Source of the DNA: Ephydatia muelleri
Lineage: Eukaryota; Porifera; Demospongiae; Spongillida; Spongillidae
Assembly: GCA_013339895.1 (NCBI GenBank)
Contig: JABACO010000009.1
Coordinates: 1,284,518 to 1,348,517 of the forward strand
Direction: 5' to 3'
DNA length: 64,000 nt
Shown here: positions 34,902 to 46,731 of the stretch, in pieces
Numbering within the stretch: the first letter of the stretch is position 1
Layout: each line of letters opens with the position of its first letter
Notes under the pieces: generated by a model
Databases searched by the model: none
Seen by the model: only the letters and a program-made list of their open reading frames with translations
Told to the model about the DNA's origin: nothing
Program-made: the position numbers and the translations under genes

Positions 34902-36026
34902 GTGTCCACTTGAGCATGCATGGAAGTGCTCACATACCTAAACACCATGTTGTCATATGTTTACTTAAAGCATATGTGTACTGTTTACCTTGCATTCTTG
35001 GTCTGTATGTTTTAGCCATTCAAATACGATCACTGCACATTTGTAATGGACTCCCTTTTAGATGGCACTGATGATTCTCTGCATTGAGAACTGACATTGC
35101 TTGCAAAACATCTCTGGGTGAATATTGACATCATCCCCAGATGTCAAAAGCAATTTTCAGCTCAGCTGAGAATACTTTGCACTCATAGCTAATACTCTTC
35201 TTTGCCCTGTACTTCATTATCCTCTGCCCACAAACTCTACAATGTATGGGAACTTGTTAGTTGTGGTAATCCATACCTATAATCATGTATACATGTAGGG
35301 ACAAACCACAACACATGTCGATTATTCATGTAATTCGCTCAGCTTGTTTGTGGTGATAGAAACCTCGTCACCACATCAGGTTTGCCAATACTTATAGCCA
35401 CATGCTTCCTGATCATCGCTGCAGTATGCTTCAGTATGCTTACCTTCCAGCTCAGTCACCGAAGGCCACGTTGTCTAATTTAGTAACGCCCCCCTTCTAA
35501 AGACGTGTCGCGTGGCCTTATGAAACGGTATGCGCATGCTATCTATGTGAGATGTGAATTGTGCGCATCTATTGGACATGCCAGGAAAGGGAGTGCAGTG
35601 TTTGGGCTCGTTGTAATTTTTTGATGCGGTCGTTCTGCTGAGTCATGGTCACCTTATAAACATTGGATGTCTATAATGAGGCATCATTTTAGAATGATGT
35701 GTTAATACCGTAAATGATCTAATTATAGACGTAGTTTCCAGCCGCATACAACCGTGTCTAGCAGAATATACCGCCACCAGGGTTGGAAAAATGCTGAACA
35801 CTTATTAGCCCTTACTTGTGGACAGAAACATTTCCCAATAAGACGACAGAGGGCCACACATATACACCCCTCCATAATAGGATCAATAACATATTTGAGA
35901 GAGATATACAACATGTCAAACAAGCTATTAGTACAGTGTAAAGTCTTTGCAGCTTATCAATGAGTGGCATTATACTACATGCTTATTATCAACTTGTGCT
36001 TGTACTTCTTATAGCCAAAGTCAATA
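34902..36026. other. Intergenic, no feature seen
   Basis: Between the RAG1-RING relic and the 3' end of the PLP-enzyme gene. It holds short open frames only, and no repeat or family motif that I recognise. Confidence 0.5.
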
Positions 36027-39000
36027 TTAGCATACAAATGAACTCTGCTTCTTTCCAGGACTTGCTTCAATGCTTGTCTTGACAACATCAGCATACAAAC
36101 CAATTCTTTTACTCTCTGGGACAGTACTAATAGTACTGTCTATCCTGCCATCAAAATTAGGAAATATCCCACCTATGATGAAAAATCGTCTTAATTTCCT
36201 ACATTCTGATCTTATATGCATATACCTGTATGGAGGAATAGAATCCGCCTTCCACGAAACCTCCCTGGATTTTTCTGCATCTCTGCCAGAAGTCCCCTCG
36301 CACCCTTGAGAGTGAAATCAGGGTCCAAAACTATCCCGGTTTTGGCTGAAATGTGAATCATCTGCTCTGTTGGGATGACATAATTGTTTACAGACTCAAC
36401 ATTGCTGCAATGTATACACGTACAAGGAAATTTTCTTAACAAAGCTTTGGAATATATGTCAATGATTAAATAGAAGAGTCATGGAAGAAATATTTTACCA
36501 CATTGCAGTATGCAAGACGCAATGTTTATTCCTTTAATTCTTTAGTTAATGTTGACAACCACAGATATCAGTGTGAATGTCACTTTGCAAATGATCTGAA
36601 ACTAACTAAACACAGCATGTGGTTATGAATTAAACAACACATAGTTTAGTGAACACCACATAGTTATGTGGCATAAGGTGCATCTCTAAATTAAGCGCAT
36701 CACAGCACCATTGAAAACTACATGACAAGGAACATGACCTCTCAAGCACCAAATGACACATGGGGTGCGGAACTTCACATGATACAAGGTATGCCTAGAA
36801 CATACCACGGGACCCCTGGCAAAAAGTGGCATCCCCAAGGTACATGTAGTTCCATGCCTTATGGAACATAAGTTTAGCTGGCCTACCAAGATGTTCGGTA
36901 ATGTCTTGATAGCCTTCAATAATATCAAGTATGTGTTTCGATTGTAGATTGAAGATGCCATATTCTTTCAATACTTTGTCTAATTCCTCATAAAGCTCTT
37001 CTGCTTTGCGACCAATTGTAACTCCATGAACCCTGAAGGAAAATTGGAACAGTTTTATACCAATGATACTAGTGGCTGGTTATCCACTGCTGTGGATTCT
37101 GTCTGATTACAAAACTAACAGGGGGATTCTAAATGGATCTTGAAGTTTACAGTTGTCTAACCAATTTAGCCAATTTTGACAATGGCGTAGCAACTGATAG
37201 ATTATTTCAAAAATAGTTAGATGTTGACATGCCAAAAAGGAGGGATTCGAAGTCCTCCTTCCCTTTTAGCTTCTACTACGTTTTGATACCAGCAATGAAT
37301 TAGATTGCACAAAACATAAGCTATTGTTTAGTCCAAACAACACAAAATTTTCCAAGCTCGTTTTCAAGGGACATAAAAGGCACATGTACACTATAGCACG
37401 ATTAAAAAGTATTACATGTATATATGTCCGTTTCATTCATCCATTATGCACCTCTATTGCCTTGCAGTCCTATATCTATTAAACTGTATCCAAGAGAATT
37501 TTTTATTTACTTGTTTTGCGACTTTTTATTCACAAACTTAGCTTATTGTTTTGGATTTAGTTGAGCCCTTTGTACTCGATTTGACGTTTTGTATCTTGCC
37601 CGATGTGTCATAATCGTTATGGCTCTCTGACCCTGCGGATATTGAAATGTGGATACATGCTGAAGCGATTGGTGCCATTGACATTCTTCAAAACCAAGTT
37701 TATTTCAATTTCTTCATGACAAGAGGAAAAAGACGACGACCAAGGGGAAAAATTGGGACTGATCATGAGGGCTCGAGCATATTTGTTGTCTAAATGTGTG
37801 CAGTGTTATGACATGGACCAAGGTAATGTTGTTCGTTTTTGGGTCACTGTTCTATCTCAGTGAAAAAATATGTTGAATCAATTTTTGATTCAATAGATTG
37901 ATATTGCTGTATGCTTACAGCAGTATAATATGAAGCTTGCTTTGGATGATTTTTGTATTAAATGTGCAGGGAATGTGTTGCCAAAGGTGTTGTCATAATT
38001 CATTATTTATATAGAATTATTGCGTATAATGAAGTCATTTAAAACATGACTTGCATCTTGAGGCAACCAGTTGCTGCTATCGATCCACAGTGAAAAAAAA
38101 CTGCGAATAAATTTTTTGATTTCACAAATGATTTTAAAACCACCACATAATATAGCATCCTTATGCATCATATGGATGTGTTCTAGGTGAATTACGACAT
38201 ATACTGCAAAGTTTACAATGAAACATTGCTATTAAAGAAAACCCTAAGTTTAAATTAAAAAATTTTTTTTTTGGTTGAAGGTAAGTTTATTCGTGGCAGG
38301 TCACATTTAGCTATCACTACTGATCCCACATAATGCAAATACCTATGCTGATAAAAATGCGCATTCAAATGAATCATGTAATGTGATTATGAGCACCGCT
38401 AATGAAAAGGGATTGAGAATAAATTATGAGCCTCAATCCATTTTGATATATGGATTCAATGGTATCTGTGCAATGGGTTTAAGATAAGGATTGCTTTCAA
38501 AAACATAACCTAGCCTAACCTTTCCTATGAGAACGATGGCTCACTGACATGTCAGATTCAATGGCCTTCCACCTGGGCACTTACTTGACTTTTGATTGAG
38601 TGAGGTGGTTGGCAAGAGCAATCCCAATGCATGTTCCACCAGTGCCAATAGTCAAGACTATGTCATCAAAGTTATCCAGCACACCCTGAGTGAGACAACA
38701 CATGGGCCGCAAAGATTATGATGGTTACAGAAATAAGAGTGAGTGTTAAAAAAATAGGAGCTTAGGATGGTATTGAAGACGTGTCGACAAAGTAAACTTT
38801 ATTTTAAGAATGAGGGCCTTACTAACACGCGTGGAGCAAACTGAGGTTCAGCAAGCAATCATATTTATATCAAATAACAATGACAGAATGCTCTTGAATT
38901 ATTTATTCCAGGCAGCCACATTGAAACATTGGGTTCAGGTCAGGTTCAGGTCAGAATTCTGATGATTTCTTATCTGAGGGCATTACACCGATACTAGGAT

Positions 39001-42000
39001 TGACTTACACATGTGAACTGATGTGAGGTACAAATAAACCAAATTGTTTTAGTTTTTCAGAAAACAAATTGGCAAATTAGAACTCAGTCTATGAAATTCT
39101 TGACTTTCAGATTCAAATCCAAATGATCATATTTCTATCATGGTCATCATGATGGTCACATAATCATAATATTATAATATTTCATCACAATACAACCCAT
39201 TGAATTGATTGAACAGCTTGCTCTGATCATGAATTTATTCAAGTTGACAAAAAGATTTTGCTTAACCTCATATTCATGTACCAATGGCGTGTTTATGCAA
39301 GTTAAGCACATACTAATGCTCCATACTACCAGGCCTCCAAAATACCAGATACCAGGTCTCTTCAAATGGGAGCAGCAATTGAGTGAAAAATATTTACACA
39401 TGTTACCATTTATATCCATTCAACTAGTGAAGGCATTATTTAACGATATCCTTCACATAACATTTACAAAGTTAGGAATAATATTGATGACGGAGAATAG
39501 ATGATGACTTAATAAAAGTCCATTTTACAATCTAAAAAGTATGGCTCTTTCATAAACTATGCTATCATATGATACCATTTTGACCCAGTGAAGATTAATA
39601 TACCTTTCAGACCCTCGTGACATGGCTGACCCAGGTCATGTGGTACACATGACAGCACCCACCTGTTCAATCATTTCCCTGAATGCGTCAATGTACCCCC
39701 ATTCTCCAACAATGGACATCCCTCCAACAGGGATTTCATATATTTGAAGTTTAGGATTGCTTGATCTGTTTGAAAAGTACAAATATGTATCAAAGATGTT
39801 GCCAGTGCATGACCTATGACCACAAGCAACATTGGCATTACATTGCCACAGCAAAAATATATACATGTGTGGCAACAATTTTGTAGCATATCTCCCCAGG
39901 GTCCTTTTACTTATACCTTTCTTGGTATCACTAAAACAAAACCTGCCTCTAGTAAGAAAATTTGCTGCTTACTAGTGCACAGGCCACACATTAAGATCCA
40001 GCTGCAAAAACCAACACTCCTCACTAGGCTGTAATACTTTTAGTCCTTCAGGCTTACTATAAGGTTTCCTTACACATACAAGTATGGTTACCATAACAAC
40101 AACTAATATTCATGTTCACCTTGGCCAGTGTGTTCTGGTCAGTGCATGTGTTCACATTGGAATAAGTTAAATTCACATCGGCCATTACGTTAGCCAGTAT
40201 AATTCGCATTGGCCAGTGTGTTCAGTAAATATACAGTAAAGAAAAGCATTCTTGAATCAGAAAGTTGGTGGATATAGGAATTGAAGGTAGCGGTGGTGTA
40301 AAAAGGAAGTGAGCAAGGTTTTGGGGAAAGGAAAATGTGCACACCAGCAATATAATCTAAGTGCATTTTTTGATTCTGTTCATTTACATGTGTTAAATAT
40401 AGATTTTTGTTTTTGAAAAGGTTACATACTCTACCACCATGGTTTCCATAAACATGTTCCATACCATGCACTGCTTACGTACTCTATAATTAATTGATCA
40501 TTATGGGAGCACTCCTTACATCAGTGCCTCTACATATTTGTGTAAAGCATTATTTGATCCATTTTGCAATGCCTTTGATCCAGCGAGTACAATGTGTGCA
40601 CCAGCAATACGATCCAAGAGTAGGTTGCCTTTCGAACCCAAAGTAGTGGGATTCTGGAGCACCTTCAATAGAGAAATCAAATATGATCAACAGTAAATGG
40701 CACCTACTACATATTGCATGTGTGCCACTGTGAAATAATATGTATGTCATTGTAAAAATCATAGCATCTTAAAAAAAAAAGAAACATACACTAACTTTGT
40801 TGAAATTAATGGTGTCCCAAAACAGTGCACACTGTGTATTATAATTAATGTATGAAGTTAAATTGTCAACTTGATACAAATGATTTAGTGCACAGTAAAA
40901 TAAGGCATTTTTTATTTATTTTTTCATATATTCAGTAATGATACAAATAACATATACAGCAATAATACTAAACATAGATTGTACACAGCACCACAGCAGG
41001 TAATGCTCGCTATTACTACTACGTAAATGAGCACACACAAAATACACAACGACTATGTCTGAACAGCTGATTGTCGACCTCTAGTTAAGCTGGGATGTCA
41101 GAGCCGACGCCATATGCTCGGGATAGGAGTGCCCTTGCATTTGCTCTGACTAGAACCAAGTTGAGCCTACCATACAGTGTTGAGGTGGCATGCGATTTGG
41201 AGCAATTTAGTCTAGCAGCCAGGCGAGAGGCAAGGAGTGAAAGATGTAAGCGTGCTTCTGCTCCCCAGCAACCATAAGTCTCAACATTTGTTTTAATTTT
41301 GAAATCTGAATTGGCAATGTCTTCTATAAAATTACTCATTAATGATAGATCGTCACCTACGCGTAGGCGCGTTAACCTACATGTAGGCGTTGCAAATCGC
41401 TTTATTCTAAACAATGTACAAACAGCCAACGCTTGAAATAATAAGGACCAATATAATAAAGAGAGCTACATGCAAGCTGGCGGCAGAAAACAACGCCAGC
41501 GTGCTGCTCGTGCTACAAACACTCTGTTGGGGCACGCCCATAATTTAGCTGGAGTTGTTCCGATTTGCAAAAAACTGCATTCTTCATTTTATAGGCAGAT
41601 ATAATTTTAACTCTTTTTGCCAAATGCACACAATTTCCAACTTTTATACTCACTTCCATCAAGATCGTAGGCAATCTTTGTACGCTCCTGAGCTCCAAAG
41701 CGACGAAGCCCTATGCTTGTGTTACTTTATTCGAGTTCAAAGTTTTATACGGCATTGAATGCGAGGACCATACGTTGCAATAGACGTAGGCTAAAACAGC
41801 ACTTTTCGCCTACATGTAGGCGTATCATTAAACATCAGAGTGATCAGACCATCCTGCACGGAGGCATTTTCCACAATAAGTAGAATAACTTTGCATAATT
41901 TCCAATGCGGGCAGACATTGCCCATTTCAGCCTTTTTGAAAAACAATTTTGCTGCCCACTAACGTAGAGTATATCTTATCAAAAATGAAGTAACATAAAA

Positions 42001-43226
42001 ACAGCTTAGTTAGAATTATTGCGGACCCTTACCTACATGTACGTCGAGTCGCGTATTATTAAGTCGAAATACAACGTTTCAGGTAGATGAATGATTTGGG
42101 GACCAGTACGTATGGTTCCCCGACCATCCGAGTTTCCTGACTTCTACGAACCGAATTTGAAGCGATTTGATTACTCCTGCTGAAAGTTATGGCGGGTTCA
42201 AACCGTGTGGGAAATCGGACGTTGTAAAATTGTCACGTAACAAGTACAAGATCCCAAAATGTATTGTACAATGGTGAGTATTATGTTTTGAAAATAGGAC
42301 GTCGATAGCGTTTACCGTTCGGACGTTATAATGATAAGGGTTTTTATAATATTTTGGTCACGAACACTGTCCCGCGACTCCATTACTAATGTAACGATTA
42401 CCAACATGTGAGCAAATTCACAAATGTTGATGCCATGCGTACATGCGCACCATGGGAGTGGGAGAAGAAAGGTCAGTGGACTTACAGGGTCTTCGTCTTT
42501 TGTTGACAGGACAAGGTGGCACTCCAGCCCCAGTAGAGCAGCAGTTAGAGCAGTTGTTCTGCAATGGTTAGACTGCATGGACCCAATTGTAGCAACTGCT
42601 GTACATTTTTTCTGAACGGCATCAGCCAGCAGAAATTCCAGCTTCCTGCTCTGCAGCATTATGAGAGTAAATTCAATTATTATTATTTAGTGTAAGCATT
42701 TGAGTGTACAAAAGTGTTTATTAATTGCATAGTAATCTTCACATGAAGTGTCTTGTTACCCAGCCATGCATACACCAAAGCATGCAGTTTTAGCCTTCCA
42801 TCATGTACTTGCACATTTTCACAGGCTGGTGATCTTATCATATATACGTCTTATTATTAATTGGCATGCATGAGACAATACTCTAGTTTTAGATTTAGCG
42901 ACGGGTACTTTATTGCCAGTGACATCGCAAGCAGTCATGTCGTCCCTTTTAATATGGACTGAGAAGCCAGCTGGAACTCCTGGTGGTTGCCACTTGTGGA
43001 TCGGTGTCGGTACCATAGTAAACTACAAAACAAAACAAAACTCAGAGTTATAATGATGACCATTGAGTTCCTCTGAACTTGCCTGATAACGGTGGGTAGG
43101 GACATAGGACAATTGCTTTGCCCAGGATGGAGGACTGTACTCTTTCAGGACATATGTACTCATTGCTTCCGAAGTCAGCACGCAAATTACCAACACTTGA
43201 ATAACGATGTTTAAAAGCAAATGCAT
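36027..43226 (-). CDS. D-cysteine desulfhydrase / ACC deaminase-family PLP enzyme, 9 exons
   Basis: Exons: 43226-43083, 43022-42909, 42650-42486, 40662-40520, 39765-39663, 38685-38585, 37032 to about 36890, 36404-36226, 36172-36027. The joins keep frame except exon 7/8, which I could not settle. Key motifs: PTPIHKW and HIKRDDMTACDVTGNK then RKLEFLLADA, where the TGNK Lys (last codon of exon 2) is the PLP-binding residue; GSMQSNHCRTTALTAALLG; GNLLLDRIAGAHI; IPVGGMSIVGEWGYIDAFREM; IGTGGTCIGIALANHL, the phosphate-binding Gly loop; TGIVLDPDFTLKGARGLL; and LFLHTG-GIFPNFDG. Family enzymes split D-cysteine to pyruvate, H2S and ammonia, or deaminate ACC. Intron 1 appears to use a GC donor (CAG-GCAAGT). 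The N terminus is hydrophobic (LLLNIVIQVLVICVL), like a signal peptide; a second Met at residue 22 could start a cytosolic form. The exact substrate cannot be told. Confidence 0.85.
40255..40345. repeat. Diverged relative of the MITE at 43421-43663
   Basis: GTTGGTGGATATAGGAATTG, then GGTGGTGTAAAAAGGAAG and GCAAGG, follow the same order as the MITE arm, with many substitutions. It lies in intron 4 of the PLP-enzyme gene. Confidence 0.6.
41085..41429 (-). pseudogene. Reverse-transcriptase polyprotein relic, extreme C-terminal part
   Basis: An open frame of 114 codons. KTNVETYGCWGAEARLHLSL, then YGRLNLVLVRANARALLSRA, match the C-terminal (V-E-T/S-x-G-x-W ... L-x-x-x-N-A-R-x-L-L) segment found after the nuclease-like part of invertebrate RT polyproteins related to the relic at 27715. 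It lies in intron 3 of the PLP-enzyme gene, same strand. The assignment is by remembered motif. Confidence 0.45.
42284..42375. repeat. Short dispersed repeat, copy 2
   Basis: GAAAATAGGACGTCGATAGC, ACCGTTCGGACGTTATAATG, TTTTTATAATA and ACTGTCCC match 28846-28935 in order. It is intronic in the PLP-enzyme gene. Confidence 0.6.
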
Positions 43227-43420
43227 GCGTTTATATAGATATCATAAACAAAAGAACAAAAGCATGTTCATTTAAATGCGAAAGGATTTAAAAGCACTTC
43301 TGTACTACAGACCTCAAACCGCATTAAGTACAGGTATTCCGGAATTAAGCAAAGGCGTACTCGCAGTTATGCGTTGTAGTTGGATGAAACGAGCTCTTTA
43401 GTGAGGACAAATAAATAAAA

Positions 43421-43663
43421 CATTCTCTAGGAGAACGTTGGTGGGATATAGGATTTGATGGCAAATGGTGGTGTAAAAAGCAAGGAAACAAGGTCTTATC
43501 AGAAGGGAAAATCTAATATTAGCACATTTCTAGGGCATGTGTTGTTTCTGTGCTAAATATAGGACTATTACATTTTCCCTTCTGATAAGACCTTGTTTCC
43601 TTGCTTTTTACACCACCAATTGCCATCAAATCCTATATCCCACTAACGTTCTCCTAGAGAATG
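43421..43663. mobile_element. MITE with 93-bp terminal inverted repeats
   Basis: The left arm 43421-43513 begins CATTCTCTAGGAGAACGTTG. The right arm 43571-43663 is its reverse complement with only about two differences. The loop is 57 bp. No coding capacity. The flanks are A-rich on the left and T-rich on the right, so a target duplication cannot be fixed. Near-perfect arms suggest a young insertion or a strong hairpin. Confidence 0.85.
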
Positions 43664-43974
43664 TTTTTATTTTCTTGTTTCATTGATTTTTTTTCTATGT
43701 ACAACGGGTTGTGTGACGTCATGTGGGTGCAATTTGCTAAGACATGTAGAATTATGAACGAAGGTAAGCAATCAGATATCAGAACTAAAGTTTTAGTTAA
43801 AGGCGGGATGCGTGTTTTAATCATTCATGAAATCTTTCCTTGCTGTACATAGACTGACCATTATCATAACGCATTTGGCATAATATATAATGGTATTTAA
43901 TAACACTAACATTAGTAGTAGTAGTATATATATTGTCCGAATAATAGCTCACATTACGGTCTCGTCCTTCACTG

Positions 43975-44760
43975 CCTCTTCCACGTCGCCCTCTTCCTTC
44001 TCTTACGTTCGTTCTCTATCTCTCCCATCTTGTCCTCTTACACCTCTTCCTCTATCTCCTTGTCCACTTCCACCTCGCCCTCTATCTCCTCGTCCTCTTC
44101 CACCTTGTCCTCTTCCACCTCGTCCTCTTCCACCTCGTCCTCTTCCACCTCGTCCTCTATCTCCTCGTCCTCTATCTCCTCGTCCTCTTCCACCTCGTCC
44201 TCTTCCACCTCGTCCTCTTCCACCTCGTCCTCTATCTCCTCATCCTCTTCCACCTCGTCCTCTATCTCCTCGTCCTCTTCCACCTCGTCCTCTTCCACCT
44301 CGTCCACTTCCACCTCGTCTTCTATCTCCTCGTCCTCTTCCATCTCGTCCTCTTCCACCTCGTCCTCTTCCACCTCGTCCTCTACCTCCTCATCCTCTTC
44401 CACCTCGTCCTCTATCTCCTCATCCTCTTCCACCTCGTCCTCTATCTCCTCATCCACTTCCACCTCGTCCTCGTCATCTGCCATCTTGGCCTTGTCCTGG
44501 ATGTGGCGAAGGTGGTGCTGCACGTGGCGAAGGTGGTGCTGGACGTGGCGAAGGTGGTGCTGCACGTGGCGAAGGTGGTGCTGGACGTGGCGAAGGTGGT
44601 GCTGCACGTGGCAAAGGTGGTGCTGCACGTGGCGAAGGTGGTGCTGCACGTGGCGAAGGTGGTGCTGCACGTGGCGAAGGTGGTGCTGGACGGGGAGATG
44701 GCGGTGCTGGTGGCTGTGGCGAATGCGGCGCTGGACGTGGTGAAGGCAGTGCTAGACGGT
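43975..44760. repeat. Two adjoining low-complexity minisatellites, open in several frames
   Basis: 43980-44480: 15- and 12-bp units of CCTCTTCCACCTCGT/CCTCTATCTCCTCGT. 44500-44760: an 18-bp unit GTGGCGAAGGTGGTGCTG with variants. The plus frames give Pro-Arg-Leu or Ser-Thr runs, and the minus frame gives an acidic (EDEVEEDEE) run that begins at an ATG in good context (AAGATGGCAGATGACGAGGA, about 44487). Another minus frame starts at 44881 with the more complex MEHFITRDEVMEIERDLEGG before entering Pro-rich repeat. Without conserved sequence I cannot say which, if any, is translated. Confidence 0.6.
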
Positions 44761-44881
44761 GGGGTCCAGCACCGCCATCATAATTGCCATCTCCCCATCC
44801 ACCACCGCCTTCTAAATCCCGCTCTATTTCCATTACTTCGTCTCTGGTGATGAAGTGCTCCATATGCTGTGATGTGAGCAT

Positions 44882-46731
44882 GGCTTTATGAATTGCTTAT
44901 TTAGGCCTTTCAAATATTCAAGTTTGTTTGAAAGGCTGGGCTCAACCTTCTTTGAAGTAGACATCAGGGAGAAGCATGCTAGGAAAAGGCTGGACGTCAC
45001 CTTGTGTGAAGTGGGACATGTATTCTAATTTTATACCAAAGTCTGGACTTCACCTTGGAAAATAGATTTTAATGCTATCCTGGGAAAGTTCATGAGACCA
45101 TTGCGTCATTACTTCATGCATGATAAATAAATAATAACCTCTTGACCATCCCATTACATTGGTAATGTTCACAGTAACAACGTTATAATCGAATTTCTGA
45201 ACAAGTTTCAAAGTTCCATACATGGAAAAACAACACAAAACTATATTCAAGTATACAAACAACGTTCAATGTTTGGAGATTAACTCTTTCGCAGGCGAAG
45301 CCAATTATTGCTGTACATATGTAGTGCGAAATTAGCATTTCCGCGTTGCAGGAAAACTTAGTTTGCAAACAACTTACACATTTAGGAAACAACTTTTGAC
45401 ATGTGTTGTCACCACAAAAGTGTTGACGGTTTAGATAAACAGAGTGACTTTAGTATAGCACCTGTGGTGCAATATTGCTCCCTTGCCCTTGAAAGAGTTA
45501 ATCTTAAGTAGCTGATCTTCAAAGCAACATAGTCCATTAGCTCGTTCCATCACAGTGGGTAGTAACTACATGTATGCCAATCACATCCACTTAGTCACCC
45601 TCAGATATTACCTCAACTCAATGAAGTGCAACACATACATTCACAACTCCAAAAGTGACTTAGAATGCACCAGCCAGCACAACGTTGAACACCACAAACA
45701 ACACCTATCCCCAACTCCACCTGTATCACCAAGTCAGTGAATCTCCACATCTGACAACCATCATCACTAACACCAGAGGAGTTACCAAATAACTTCCACA
45801 TCATCACTAAATCCATCCACTTCTAAAGAACCTCCACATAATCACTAAATCCATCCACTTCTGAAGAACCTCCACATAATCACTAAATCCATCCACCTCA
45901 CTGAAGAACCTCCACATCTGATAAACATCAACTCCAACATCTATAGTGCACATCCATCACCAAGCCTGATCTCTGATAAGTACCATATATCACTGAACAA
46001 CCATCAGCAGTACATGCCACATTAACTATTGCATTGCCAACCTAACCATCTTCTAAATTTCAGGACTAGTAACATACACACACGTTTGTAGCCAACAATA
46101 TTGTCATCCATCTACACCAACTCCACCTCTCAAGGACTAATCCAATTCTTCATGTATCGATCTTCTCCATGAATGTATGGACAAAGACTACCCAGTACAC
46201 TATATTCTAGCCACAGGAAATGAGCTTTGGATAGTTGCTAAAGACCAAAGAAAGACGATACTCACAAAGCAATATGCACACACGCACACACACACACCAT
46301 ATACTTACATGTCAGATGGGAGCAAACGGAAGCCACACAGAAGTGCAAATTGATTTTCTAAAGATCAAAGATACAAAACCACCACATGCACAAACACCCA
46401 CCCACCCACCCAACCACCAACTACTTACAGCTGTACATGGGTGAAATATTTCTCCTGCCCCAAATAAGATGTGGAATATGTCTCTAACCTGATGTGGTTT
46501 GAGACTCAGAAGCAAGTGTTAAGAATGCTTATGTTGAGCCATTACAATCACTGGTGTATACACATGCATAATGACATGGTCTACTTGTGCCATGAATAGA
46601 ATTTGTAACTGAACTTCACATAATGATCAGAAGCACCAGCTGTTGTTTGTTTGAACTGCTGTGCTCACAGGTCAATTGTACTGGACCATTTCCTAGCAGA
46701 TGGCACTGCATATGTGCTCCATGTGTATACC
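44882..46731. other. Intergenic, only simple repeats seen
   Basis: 45795-45915 has about four units of AACCTCCACATAATCACTAA plus some 16 bases; 46270-46300 is a short CA run. No gene signal was found. Confidence 0.55.

Noticed and set aside
39156..39504. 87- and 99-codon frames on both strands
   Set aside because: AT-rich intronic sequence of the PLP-enzyme gene, no recognisable motif, and not needed to join exons 5 and 6.
41095..41277. Plus-strand 60-codon frame
   Set aside because: Opposite-strand shadow of the RT relic at 41085-41429.
43890..44783. 297-codon plus-strand Pro-Arg-Leu open frame
   Set aside because: Translation of simple 12/15/18-bp repeats; the same block is open in other frames and on the other strand.
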